Assembly (NCBI RefSeq): GCF_031877795.1
Contig: NC_133943.1
Location: 13,137,001 to 13,201,000, forward strand
DNA length: 64,000 nt
Reading direction: 5' to 3'
DNA from: Strix aluco
Lineage: Eukaryota > Chordata > Aves > Strigiformes > Strigidae
Under the pieces are notes generated by a model. That model saw only the letters and a list, made by a program, of their open reading frames with translations, searched no databases and had not been told where the DNA came from. Shown one piece after another: positions 37,601-47,679 of the stretch; positions within the stretch are counted from its first letter, which is position 1, and each line of letters begins with the position of its first letter. A program made the position numbers and the translations under genes.

Positions 37601-40600
37601 CCCAATAATCCAAAGAAATGCCATCAGATCTTCAAAGTTTCCTATATTAAATAACATAATGAATCCAATTGATGAGTGTATAGATATAAAAATCTTTTTA
37701 TAAATCTGAGAACAGCTGATGCATTTTCACATAGCATTAGTAATCTTATTTGTTCCCCCAAACCCAGAGTTCAAACACAACAGTATTCTTACTAAGTAAA
37801 ACCAAATGTCTATTACCTTCTCTAAGATGCTTTCTTTCTGCTGTGCCTTGAAATCTTCTTTTTTCACTTTGAAGGATTTATAAAGTAGCTCTAATTTTGT
37901 AGGGTCTGCTTGAAGATGAACTTCAGAGCCTTTGTCATAAGCCTCCCAAGCAAACACTGTGTACACAAGAGGTTTCACTCAGTATTTATTCTAAAACTGA
38001 CATATGAATTCAAATCACAATCTTTAACTCTGTAGTAATTTGAAAGAAAGCCTCCATCTATAGATTTATTTCTCTTTTGCGAGAAAGAAGCATTGTTAAC
38101 TTAAGTCTTTTAAGTGCATTTCTTTAAAAAAAAACCCAACCAAAACCTACTTACGCTGAGTCTGTGCCATTGAAATGGTATCCCCAGTATAGCGAACAAA
38201 GTTGTCACCTGCATAACCAACTCTGTAGAAATAAACATACAATTCTTAGCATTCAAGTAACGTGATTTCCTTTTAAATACAATCATAGAACACCAACAGG
38301 AAAGTAAAAGTTCTGCTTTGTGCCCTGAAAGTTAAGAATGGGGGGAGAGCAAGGAGCATTCAACTCAATACATGAAATGAAAGTCCAGGCTCCCCACAGA
38401 GTCATGAAAGTATTAGATGGCAACTCAGAACACATGATGCGCATGTTCACAGGGAAATATCTTACAACAGAGACCCGGAGCTCTGTCTGGGATACCAAGC
38501 CCCATGAGTCAAACTTGGATCTAACTGCACAATAAATATGCAGAAATGGTAGGTGATATTCTTGCACAGTGATTCTCAGATTTTGGATTTGTGAATCTCT
38601 CCTCCTGCCCAGACCCAGTGTATTTCACTGAGTTAAAGCCTGGTAACAGCTTTACTGCTCTGTTACCTTTTGCACACCCCTTGAAGAGATTCACAATGAG
38701 TATATGAAACACAGGTTGAAAATCAAATGTTAACAATCCAATTTCCCACTCTTTTCATCTCCCCAAAGCCACTCTGAAAAATTTACAGTCTGCAAAGCTG
38801 TGGCAGAAACAGAGATTCAACAAAGGTCAAATTATGACTCTAGGGAGAAGTGAAAGCATCTGCATCTAAAAAAAGAATTGACTGGCATTATTCTAGCTGG
38901 GGGCAAGAAGGGGTAGAAAGAGCATTATTTACTAGCATATAGCCTCTGCCATTCTATTTCAGGCAGTGAGCTAATCCAATTACTGTACTCTGAATAAATG
39001 TTTCTACTCACAGCCTGTCTACTCAGTAAGTCCACAGCACTACACAGGTCAAGGCGGGGTCACAGCTCAAGTGCTTGATTCGGGTTTTAAGTGAGACAGC
39101 CTTATGTGCAGCCAAAAGCCAGCCTATGGTGTTCTTTAATTAAGTTGTCTAGCTAGACAATGCCAAAGCTTTCAGATTTTTTCTATGCAGACTCCATTTA
39201 TACACGAGGAGCTCTCGCTCCTAATTCAAGCATTTAGTTCGGTACCGCAGATACTTCATGCTAGTCTCCAGTGCTGAATGCCTCCCAACAAACAAGGGAT
39301 GAAGTTTTTGTTACTGAAATACTTTACATAAAACATCACTGTTTACAGGTATCACCTCAGATACAGCAGAGCGTTCTAATACTTGTACAGATTATTACAC
39401 TAAATGGTGGTCTACAAACCCCTGACAATTACTAAAATACCACTTTTATACATTAAAACAAAAAGTGCTGCTAAATATAACAATTTTTTTCCATGTTTAC
39501 TACTACTTCTATCCATAACTGACTAGAGATTCATTAATAAAAGGACTTACAGATAAAAATAAATACAAAACTATTCTCATTTTTAACATTTTTGTGGGAT
39601 ACACAAGCATGACCCTGTTTTAACTTACTCGTCTGGATTCTTGCCCGTATTGGCATATGGGTTCTCCCTCATTGCTCTTGTTTTGGGATCATAATAAGCA
39701 GAGTTTGGATCTAGATTCCTCAAGTACTAGGGAAAGAAAACAACATACAAGATATTAGATATTTATGATTTTAAAAGAACTGAAGTTACTCCTGTATCTC
39801 TCAGCTTAGACATTTTAAAGAGTTGTATCTCCATAAATGGATGACCTTGATGAACTTATAACATGAGCAGGAATAGAACTGAGAGTAGACCTTAACCTCC
39901 AAACCCCAAGACCTATATGCAAACTCATTAATAATTGAGTGTACACTGTTTTGAAATTAAATCTCATGAATAAAAGGAACATCTGTGAAGAATTCTTTAC
40001 TCACTTTTGCAATATCTTCCCGAATACGTAAATTTCGAACTGTGATACGTCTTTTAGAGTCAAAGTTCTGCCCAGGCATATCAATGTCATCTGCATATTT
40101 ATCTTCATCTTCATCTTCACTGTTATGATCTCTTTCCTGAGCAGAGATAGGAAACTTCTAAATAAAAGAGGACATTCGCTCTGATTTTAGTGGTTTCATT
40201 AAGAATTCTGCAATTCCTGTAGTTAAAAACTAGCATCATTTACCTGTGCTTAAGTGTGCTGTCATGCTAATCTAACATTCAACAGTTTTCAGAAATACTC
40301 GTTAAAAGATCTCCATTTCCCCATATGAAAAGTTACAAAAACGTAACTGTGATGATATTAAGAAAATTGTTTTCTTGGGCACAATATAGCACGTATTAAA
40401 AACTAGTTATTTGCTTGCATCTCTAAGGTTTGGCAACACACAGGAATTAAAACAAAACCAAAAACCCCCTCTCTATGAAGTCCAACAACCCTGCCCAAAA
40501 AAATATGCAGCCAGTGGCATGAACCCAACATTCAAACCCTTATGGCACCCTTGTTTCACTAACTACAGATCCTTCTTTCTGCCCATGGTGTGATGCAGCA

Positions 40601-43600
40601 GGTAATCATCTTACTGTCTGTGAATTTGGTTCCTCTTCTCCCCACTGGTGTCTTGGGGAATTCTGCAGCAAACAAAGAGCACATCAGTGGAGAAGATGAG
40701 ATAGTGGAGAGAGGAAAGTTGACAGGGATATAAAGAGCAATCAAAGCAGAGCTTGATGCTGAATGCAAAATACAATGTACCTGTGTCACAAAATGCCCAA
40801 AGACTGCTATATAATGTTCTAGGAAAGAGTTTGAAGTGTCTCTAGTATCGACATATGTTTGAGACCTTTTCACTGCATTCCCAACTAAATTTTCAAGCAT
40901 GCAGAAAACCAGCAAAATCTACAACTGTCACTGTTTTTTAGAGCTTGCTATTCCTTTGAACACTAACGGTTTAGACTAGAATACTTCATATCATGCAAAT
41001 ATAACCAAGATTCAACTCTGAAAGCTTAGAAAAAACTAATTAAGAAGATATGTATGCAAGTCTTTAGTTAGGATTGGCAAGAATGCTAAGCATGAATCAG
41101 AAGCTATAATTTAACCTGCAGAAACATAGCCAGAATTTATTTTTTTAACCTGCTTAGCCTCTAACTTGAGAATACTTGCAGTGATAAAGATGGAAACAAC
41201 TGTGAGTCCTGGAAGACTGACCCACAAATTGGCCAGCACTGACTATGCAACTCAATCTTGGTCCTCTCCATCAGGGATAGTTCTTATGTTTCAAATATAC
41301 TTTTCTTCTTACAGCTCCACATTATAAGAAGTAAGTATATGGAAGCCAACAATGTTTGCCTTGTGGTGAAAACAGGCATCAAAAAGAGAAAAGTATCTTT
41401 TCTACCGGGAAGGTCAGAACGCTGTAGTTTGCTGGGTTTGAGATTAAGCTCACTCTGCCATCTAGTGACAAAATGCAAGGTGACAACCTCCGGAAAATGG
41501 AGGACCAATTGTATGTAGTCTTCTGCTTGGTGTTTTCTTTCTTATAATATTTCTTAAAAAACCCCTACTTCTGACCAGTAGCAGTCTCTACTTTTTCCCC
41601 ATTTTATAAACTTAGAATATTATTAGAAATGCCTTTTAAAATGAGAATTTTACATCAAAGATTATCAAAAGTGTTGGCTATAATCTAAGAGGAGCAAACC
41701 ACAGTTGTGAGCCAGAGGGAAATACATATGCTCAGCCTTCAAATAACCAGAGACACTGCAAATAATCTCAGCAATGACTGAAGAAGAAACAAATTTGGTT
41801 TAAGATAAAGAAAATACCTTCCTATTTCAGTTTACAGTAAGCATTACTAAAACAATCCACAGCCATGTAATAGTCATTACCTCAACATTAGTCAGATGTA
41901 ACACTCTTTAAATACAAAAAAAGCATTTCAGTATATGATCAAAATTGCTACATGGAAAACAAGTTTTTCTGACCCAAAATTCCATGTCATTAATTTTAGC
42001 AAGAATAATAATCACACAGAATTTTTGCCTCTAAGAGGAAAACAAAGCAACTCCCATTTGAAAGAAGATGCTTCAAGAAAGAAAATGGTCCAAATTCTTG
42101 AATGTGACACAGAAAATGCAGGTGCCAGGAAAATCTTGATATTACTGAAGGGCATAAAAAAACAACAGCAGACCCTGTATAGAGTATAAAAGCATCAGAT
42201 AGCAGAAGTAACCTGTTGTATTTTTATTCAGCCTAAACAAAAATAAATTAGGGTTTAGTTTACTTACCACTTGCTCCAGCTTTCCTGACGCTAACTCTTC
42301 CTGAAGCTTCTGGGCTTTCAGAGTACGTTTGGCCTGTGTACCATGGAAATGAATTTGTTTTAATACTCCTTTTTAATAGCAAGTGTGTAGTAATGCGTAT
42401 GATAAGCATCTCTTGTGACTGCTGTCATTTAAAATACATTCCTTATTACAAAAAAATGGGGTTTTTGACTGTCTGGGTGTTTATAAAAAAATCAGCAGCC
42501 TAGAGCTTGTCTCTTCTTTATGACACTTTTTTGAGCCTCAACGAAGGTACTTACCATTTTACTATTTTATATTATACTGTTAAATAAAACAATTTACTAG
42601 AGCTTATGTAGCTATACCATTACTACATTCATCCTGCTTTAAGAAAGAGATAACTTATTTTAGTTCAGTAGTCTTTAAAAAACACAATGATTTATTAATC
42701 TAGTTAGAAACTCAAAATCTAGTTAGAAACTTCAGTGCTTAAGGTAATTCATGACTGATGCTGCAAGCACTTATGGCTCATCCAGGAAGCACCAAAATGT
42801 AGCACCTAAAGTCAGATTTTAAAGCAGCATGCAGTGAATTTTTGTCTGACATCATAGAACCACAGAACAGTTGACACTGGAGGTGCCTGTGGATCCTGCC
42901 AAGGGCAAGTCCCCTGCTCAAAGCAGGCCTGCCTATATCAGGTTGCCGAGGACCGTGTCTAGGCAGGTTTTGATTACCTCCAAGAATGGAGACTCCCCCT
43001 AGGCAAGCTGTTCCATTGTTTCATCACCCTTACAGTACAACATTTCTTTCTCCTGTTTAACAGAATTTCTTATATTTCAGTTTGTGCCACTGCTTCTTGT
43101 CCTGTCACTAGATGCTACTGAGAAGAGCCTGGCTCTGTCTTTAAACACTCCCATTAGACATTTATACACACTGATTAGATCCCATTTAGCATTAGCTTTC
43201 CTACGCACTATAGGAAAATACTGAGGACCAGGCACCAAGGGGAGTTAGTTGGGCACCGAACTACCTTTTGGAACAGGTAGCCACCATCCAGCTAAGGTAG
43301 TGAACTACTAAGAAGTTAATAGTGTCCACATGGATTTGGTGCATACAGAAAATTAACGGCAACAGCAAGGTGCCAATCTGCACGGTGACACATACAAATA
43401 GTCCACTGCTCCATCATGGTAACAAAAGGATTTTTAAGTAGAATAACATGAATGAGGTTACAAAATAGATATAGATTTATTTGCTCTAATACAGCCAGAT
43501 AATAAATTCCTTTCTTGCCTGCAACTCAATCTGTAGCTTGGGTAATAAATTCTAAGGCTTGTCTACTGAAAAGTAAGCAACCTGGAGAGACACTTCATTT

Positions 43601-45822
43601 ACTGTACAGACCCACACTCAGTTGCCAGTTCTGATCTGAATTTTCAGTTTAAGTAAGTTTGCTGTCAAACACAGAAACCATCTTGCTTTTTCCTTATGAA
43701 TACAGCACAAAGTTTAATATTAACAGTGCACATACTAAACGTTCCTTGTCCCAGCCACGCCAAACACTAAACCTCTGCCCAGTAAACCACAGCACCTACG
43801 TACCAAATCAACCTTGGAATATTCCTCTACAATCTTCATGTGCTCTTCTGGGTTATAACCATTCCAACGATCTCGCTTTCCATCATAATCAAACATCAGT
43901 TGAGGCTGTACATGTTCATCTGGTGCAATATTCATGCCTGTGTATTTTGCTCCAACCTTCCTGGGTCTCTGAAAGGATCAGGCCATTAGACTAAAATATG
44001 TTACTCAGATATCCCTTTAAAAAAATAGTATCAGTTGAGCTCCTCTAAAGCCAGTTAAATTCAGCACTATAAGCCTGTGAATAGCAAATAAAAGCAAGCA
44101 GTTAATTTCTATATTTTAAAGTAGCACAACTGACTCCAAACTCTAACAATTTCTAACTCTATTTTCCACAATTAAGAACACAATTAAAATGCAGTTTCTG
44201 GGAATAGCTTCTAGCTGACATGAAACAGAAAGACAGGCTCAGCAGCACTTGAGTTAAAACAAGTTAACATGAGGAGCTAAACATTTTCACCTATTATTGC
44301 AGCGCTTATCACAGAATTGATGAGCAACACCCTGAACAGTATCATTCTTCCCCTTCATTTTTCCTACGTAATAATTTCTTTAGAAATTTTCGAGCCACCT
44401 ATCAATACTTGTAACCTTTTTCAAAATGACTAATTTTTATTTCATCTATAGCTAGCTATTTTTCACTAAGATTAGAATTCACATTGCTTTCAAAACCATT
44501 AGAACATCAACAAAAGTCAAGTTTACCTCCATGCAGTCTTTCTTTTTATGTGTCAATGCACCACAGTTCTCGCACGCTCCTTTACGATATCTAGTTGCTA
44601 TAGCATGCTAAACAAGAAAAAAAGACAGTGTTGTACAAACTTGTGGCAAGATTCATATACATGTTCCCAGTAACTAATTAATTTTTTCAATACAACTAAA
44701 GTGTGCATGGTCTACCCAAACCTAGAACACATATTTTGATTATTACCAAACACTATGACTTGCCTGCTGAACAAGAACTGCCAGCTTCTGTCTCCCTCAA
44801 AAACATGTAACCATAAATTATCTGCTCACAAACTCAACCCAAATCCTTATTTTATGACAAAAACATTTTGCATACCTCTTGAACTCCTCGTTTGTACCAA
44901 TCTCCAGAGGTGCTATACTGTTTCTGCTTCTCTGGCTGAGGTCTCTGATGCTTTAGGGTAGGTCTTTTCGAAGGATCTATGTACCATGGTACTGAGGATA
45001 TATACTGAGGAATATGAGGATTGATATCTCTGTAAGAGATGTTGAGTAATAAATACCGAGCATAGGGAAAAAAGCATCAACTTAGCCTAACAAATAACTC
45101 TCACATTAAAGTCCAGTGCTTTTCCAGTGATAATAAATAAGTTGTTGGGATGCACTACAAAATAACTTGAATTTAACTAGATAAACACAGACTTTCATTG
45201 AGATTTTGTTGCCATCTAATTCACCTAAACTCCTGACTCCAAATCAAGTACCTTATTCTATGCAATGTTACTAAGCACAAAAATAGTAACATTTCTCTTC
45301 TCAAAAGCAACAAGCCTTGCAAAAGCAAGAGAGAAGGAACAGGTAAGGTATGCAGTAAAGTTCCCCAGTACTACGTTTTGGTCACTTTTAAAATACCACT
45401 TGTAAGTAGCTGCACAGATGGGACTTTTTAGCAGCACTGTCAAACAGATCACAGTAGCTAAACACTGAGCCTACCTTTTATTGGAAAATACCTGTTTTCT
45501 GAGGATGACTGGCACGTTAAAAGCAAATTCACAAAGTTCAACTATTTACTTCTACAAGAACTCATCTAGAAATCATGTATCACCCTCATGAGTATTCTCT
45601 AATCACAACTGAAGACATTTTTAACCAGTAGTTTTAGACAAACCATAGCTTTAAAAAAACTTACTTTCCTTCTTCATCCACCTCAGCAGGTGCATTTCCT
45701 AGTTTTCTTTGTTCTTCTAATTCCTTCTTTTTCCTCCAGTCTTCCCTTGTCATCTTCTTTGGTTCCTCCAGGCTGACATCATTTGATCCTCCCGAAGGAG
45801 TGGCGTTCGTTACTGATGACAT
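34499..45822 (-). CDS. SLU7: Pre-mRNA-splicing factor SLU7, complete spliced gene
   Basis: Fifteen coding exons join in frame into 578 residues (human 586). SLU7 is a nuclear second-step splicing factor that helps hold the 5' exon and select the correct 3' splice site. Visible parts: the N-terminal [20 protein letters not shown] block; a CX2CX4HX4C zinc knuckle (C116, C119, H124, C129 by my count); the highly conserved core including [20 protein letters not shown]; an acidic [12 protein letters not shown] stretch; a C-terminal lysine-rich segment; and the terminal [12 protein letters not shown]. Every junction is GT-AG and keeps frame. Coding exons, 5' to 3': 45822-45665, 45029-44876, 44607-44527, 43968-43804, 42333-42268, 40662-40615, 40136-40005, 39726-39629, 38222-38155, 37956-37817, 36922-36761, 36305-36201, 36038-35964, 35726-35622, 34678-34499. 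Apart from one CR1 copy, the introns hold nothing I recognise. The gene is divergent from PTTG1. Confidence 0.98.
35622..35726 (-). CDS. SLU7: SLU7 coding exon 14 (lysine-rich)
   Basis: Encodes residues 485-519: [18 protein letters not shown], then [17 protein letters not shown]. The lysine run is coded by an (AAG)n microsatellite and is shorter than in human. The segment is likely a nuclear targeting or RNA-contact region. Confidence 0.95.
35964..36038 (-). CDS. SLU7: SLU7 coding exon 13
   Basis: Encodes 25 residues, [20 protein letters not shown] then KTLME, a weakly conserved linker that differs clearly from human. Bounded by CTGTTGTATAG and GTAGGT. Confidence 0.92.
36201..36305 (-). CDS. 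SLU7: SLU7 coding exon 12
   Basis: Encodes residues 425-459, [20 protein letters not shown] and [15 protein letters not shown]. It is rich in cysteine and aromatic residues, all matching the human protein closely. Confidence 0.97.
36761..36922 (-). CDS. SLU7: SLU7 coding exon 11
   Basis: Encodes 54 residues (371-424), from [20 protein letters not shown] to KINNHT. Bounded by ATTTTCATTTTAG and GTAAGC. Confidence 0.97.
37817..37956 (-). CDS. SLU7: SLU7 coding exon 10
   Basis: Completes L324 and encodes residues 325-370, [20 protein letters not shown] through ESILEK, ending AAG|GTAATA. The [11 protein letters not shown] segment is basic and helical in character. Confidence 0.97.
38155..38222 (-). 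CDS. SLU7: SLU7 coding exon 9
   Basis: Completes E301, encodes [20 protein letters not shown] and TQ, and gives the first base of L324; donor C|GTAAGT. Confidence 0.96.
39629..39726 (-). CDS. SLU7: SLU7 coding exon 8
   Basis: Encodes residues 269-300 plus two bases, from [20 protein letters not shown] to NTGKNPD, ending GACGA|GTAAGT. Confidence 0.97.
40005..40136 (-). CDS. SLU7: SLU7 coding exon 7 (acidic stretch)
   Basis: Encodes residues 225-268: [20 protein letters not shown], then [18 protein letters not shown] and REDIAK. The acceptor is CTATCTCTGCTCAG and the donor AAA|GTGAGT. A second AG (TTTTATTTAG) lies 18 bases upstream; use of it would add six codons (KFPISA), with no stop. Confidence 0.95.
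40615..40662 (-). CDS. SLU7: SLU7 coding exon 6 (48 bases)
   Basis: Encodes [16 protein letters not shown] (residues 209-224) between TTTGCTGCAG and GTAAGA. It is a multiple of three, so skipping would keep the frame. Found by homology to the human [15 protein letters not shown] segment. Confidence 0.93.
42268..42333 (-). CDS. SLU7: SLU7 coding exon 5
   Basis: A 66-base exon encoding [18 protein letters not shown] and LEQV (residues 187-208), bounded by TACACAG and GTAAGT. Too short for a simple ORF scan but matches the family exactly. Confidence 0.95.
42851..43215 (-). mobile_element. Old CR1 LINE 3' fragment in SLU7 intron
   Basis: The left end reads CATCATAGAACCACAGAACAG, a decayed copy of the reverse complement of the CR1 3' terminal octamer repeats. 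The text then follows the usual CR1 tail reading (a TCCTGCCAAGGGCAAGTCCC-like block, TCCACTGTTTC-like block, then CTTCTTGTCCTGTC). It is inverted, 5'-truncated and diverged, so old. The right boundary is approximate. It lies between SLU7 coding exons 4 and 5, in the same orientation as the gene. Confidence 0.8.
43804..43968 (-). CDS. SLU7: SLU7 coding exon 4
   Basis: Encodes 55 residues (132-186), from [13 protein letters not shown] to EEYSKVDL, followed by GTACGT. The part around [12 protein letters not shown] is among the most conserved in the protein. Confidence 0.97.
44527..44607 (-). CDS. SLU7: SLU7 coding exon 3 (zinc knuckle)
   Basis: Encodes 27 residues (105-131) including [14 protein letters not shown], a CCHC zinc knuckle. 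In mammals this knuckle controls nuclear retention of SLU7. Acceptor CTTGTTTAG, donor GAG|GTAAAC. Confidence 0.96.
44876..45029 (-). CDS. SLU7: SLU7 coding exon 2
   Basis: Completes K53 and encodes residues 54-104, starting [20 protein letters not shown] and ending KRGVQE|GTATGC. This proline- and aromatic-rich block is nearly invariant in vertebrates. Confidence 0.96.
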
Positions 45823-45835
45823 TTTGTTTTTTCCC
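45665..45835 (-). CDS. SLU7: SLU7 first coding exon
   Basis: The exon starts after CTTTGTTACAG with 13 untranslated bases; the ATG is at 45822-45820 with A at -3. It encodes residues 1-52 and two bases of K53, ending GGAAA|GTAAGT. The first 15 residues are poorly conserved; conservation begins at [12 protein letters not shown]. Confidence 0.95.
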
Positions 45836-46392
45836 CTGTAACAAAGAAGAAAACAGAAAAACTCTTTCAGATCTGCACGGCAGCACAGTTCTTCAACGTG
45901 GTTTTGTATCGTTCAGTGAGACCAGCAACACCATATGATGCATTCTTCACAAATGTCTTTCCACGAAAATATGCACCAGTGCTGAAATAATCTTTTTAAT
46001 GTTCCTCTTCTCTAACCAGTACAATACATGATGGGGAAGAAGAGCAGCAGCTCTGCGCGCAGCGTCACGACTCGCACTGTCAGGCCTTCCCCGCCCGCGC
46101 TGTGGGGGACACTGACCCACCCACGACTGCACGGGTGGGCAGAGCCCGCAGCCCCGCCGGGACGGCCAGAAGGCCCCGCACAACGCGCAGACCTGGGCCT
46201 ACGCGTACCCCGAAGGCGAGGCAGAAGAGCAACTGCGAGGAAGCAGCGCCCCGCCAGAGCCCAGGTCCGACCCGCGAGGACGTGGCTACCTCCTCGGAGC
46301 CCAGAGCGGCCGCTCAGCAGCCGCCACCCCCGACTCGGGCAGCCGATCCCCGCCGCCGGCCCAGCCTCCCCCAGCCCCTCCGCCCTGTTTAC

Positions 46393-46440
46393 CAGCTAGG
46401 CCGCGCCGCTGCCCACAATGCACCGCGGGCCCACCTCAGG
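46393..46440 (-). other. SLU7: Probable noncoding first exon of SLU7
   Basis: On the minus strand GGCCTAGCTG|GTAAAC provides a donor at 46392 near the centre of the island, and the first coding exon needs an upstream noncoding exon because an acceptor precedes it at 45836. The transcription start is not determined and the right boundary given is a guess. Confidence 0.5.
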
Positions 46441-46485
46441 CTACGCCCCGCCACGGCGCGGTCACCATCGGGGCGGTGCCACGCC

Positions 46486-46499
46486 GTCACCATAGTAAC
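46486..46499 (+). promoter_or_regulatory. RFX X-box
   Basis: GTCACCATAGTAAC fits the RFX-family consensus (GTNRCC, short spacer, RGYAAC) on both half-sites. A second half-site-like GTCACCAT lies at 46461. Function is inferred from the match. Confidence 0.6.
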
Positions 46500-46629
46500 G
46501 CGGCGCGGGGGCGGTGGGCGGGGCCGCGGGGAGCAGAGGAGGTGGAAGCGGCGCTGCTGAGCCAATCGGCTGCTGCGCTTCGGCCGAAGCAGCCAATGGG
46601 CGGCGACGCGGAGACGGTTCAAAAGCTGC

Positions 46630-46747
46630 GGGCGGTTGGGCTGCTTGCGCCTTGGCTTGCTCTGGGCGCGGTCTGGAGCTCGTTTGACGCCCTCTGTGTG
46701 GGTGCTGGTGTTCTCCTGAGCGGCCGGAGCTGCCCGTGGCTCTTGAG
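46630..46747 (+). other. PTTG1: Probable noncoding first exon of PTTG1
   Basis: GGCTCTTGAG|GTGAGC gives a strong donor at 46748 downstream of the CCAAT/CHR block; the coding exon at 47577 begins with an acceptor, so a noncoding exon is required. The left boundary is approximate. Confidence 0.6.
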
Positions 46748-47576
46748 GTGAGCCCGCGGCTGGGTGAGCCCTCGGTTGGGTGAGCGGGGCGGGCGGGCAG
46801 GGTGCCCTGGCTAAAGCCGGGCTCTCCCCTGAGTGCGGGAGCAGAGGGCGTCCGGAGCTGTGAGCAGAAGAAGTGGCTTAAGCTGAGGGCTGTGGCTGTG
46901 AGTCTTGTTTTGTGCTTAAGCTTTTGAGTTCAAGCTGCACCAGTTAAAAGCAGCTGCTTCTGCAGACTTCTCTTGAATGATGCCTCGCTTGCCCACCTAT
47001 GTAATAGTGGCGGCAGTTCCAGGGGGGAGCTGTCTGATAGTTGTGCAAGGGAGTGCTCAGTTGGGGCTGAAAGCCAGTAGTGGAGTAATCTATTTATATA
47101 GTGTGTCCTCTGATGGTTTCTTTTCCTGGTGAAAATGTCCCTGCTAGTAAAATAACTGGTGTTGTTCTTGGCTGTTCAAGTCCTGCAAGTTGAGCTAAGG
47201 ACTGGATTGCTAAGCTAGGAGATGTACTGTTTTCCCATACAGAGGAAACAGTTAAATGCTACAAGGAAGTGACAAAGCAAACCAAAGGTATTAGATCTTT
47301 CTGTGTGGGATTGCTAGTGAGACCTTGCCACTTTCCCAAACACATACAAGCTCTCTTGGGGTTATGAGGCTACTATGTGCACTAATAATGCTTTCAAACA
47401 TAAAGGTCTATAGCTAAACTACTATGAACTGGTGTGAAGTGTGGATTTGTTCCCTCTCCTCTAGGAACCAGTGCATGGCAGCTATGTTGTCTTGTATGTG
47501 GCTTGTTTAAAAAGTATGCTGTGGTGGAAGAAATTAGAAGAATAACTTTGTCTTTTTTTCTGTATGGACTCTTCAG

Positions 47577-47679
47577 AGTGGTCTCATCAACTTGAAGATG
47601 GCAACGCTAATCTTTATTGATAAGGAGAATGGTGAAGTTGGTGCCCCTAAGAATCAGCTCAGACTGCCTTCAGGACCTT
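47577..47679 (+). CDS. PTTG1: PTTG1 first coding exon (KEN box)
   Basis: Acceptor CTGTATGGACTCTTCAG, 21 untranslated bases, then the ATG at 47598. Encodes 27 residues plus one base and ends CCT T|GTGCGT. Confidence 0.94.

Larger units (their letters stand above)
46030..46800. promoter_or_regulatory. Divergent CpG-island promoter of SLU7 and PTTG1
   Basis: A dense CpG island lies between the two divergent genes, and the first-exon donors of the two are only about 350 bases apart (46393 on minus, 46747 on plus). Elements visible on the + strand: an RFX-type X-box at 46486-46499; a GC box at 46516-46523; CCAAT boxes at 46562-46566 and 46593-46597, 31 bp apart; a perfect 14-bp palindrome GCTTCGGCCGAAGC at 46577-46590; and TTCAAA at 46618-46623, the reverse of the CHR hexamer TTTGAA. 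Paired NF-Y sites at this spacing with a CHR are typical of genes transcribed in G2/M, as expected for securin. Confidence 0.8.
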
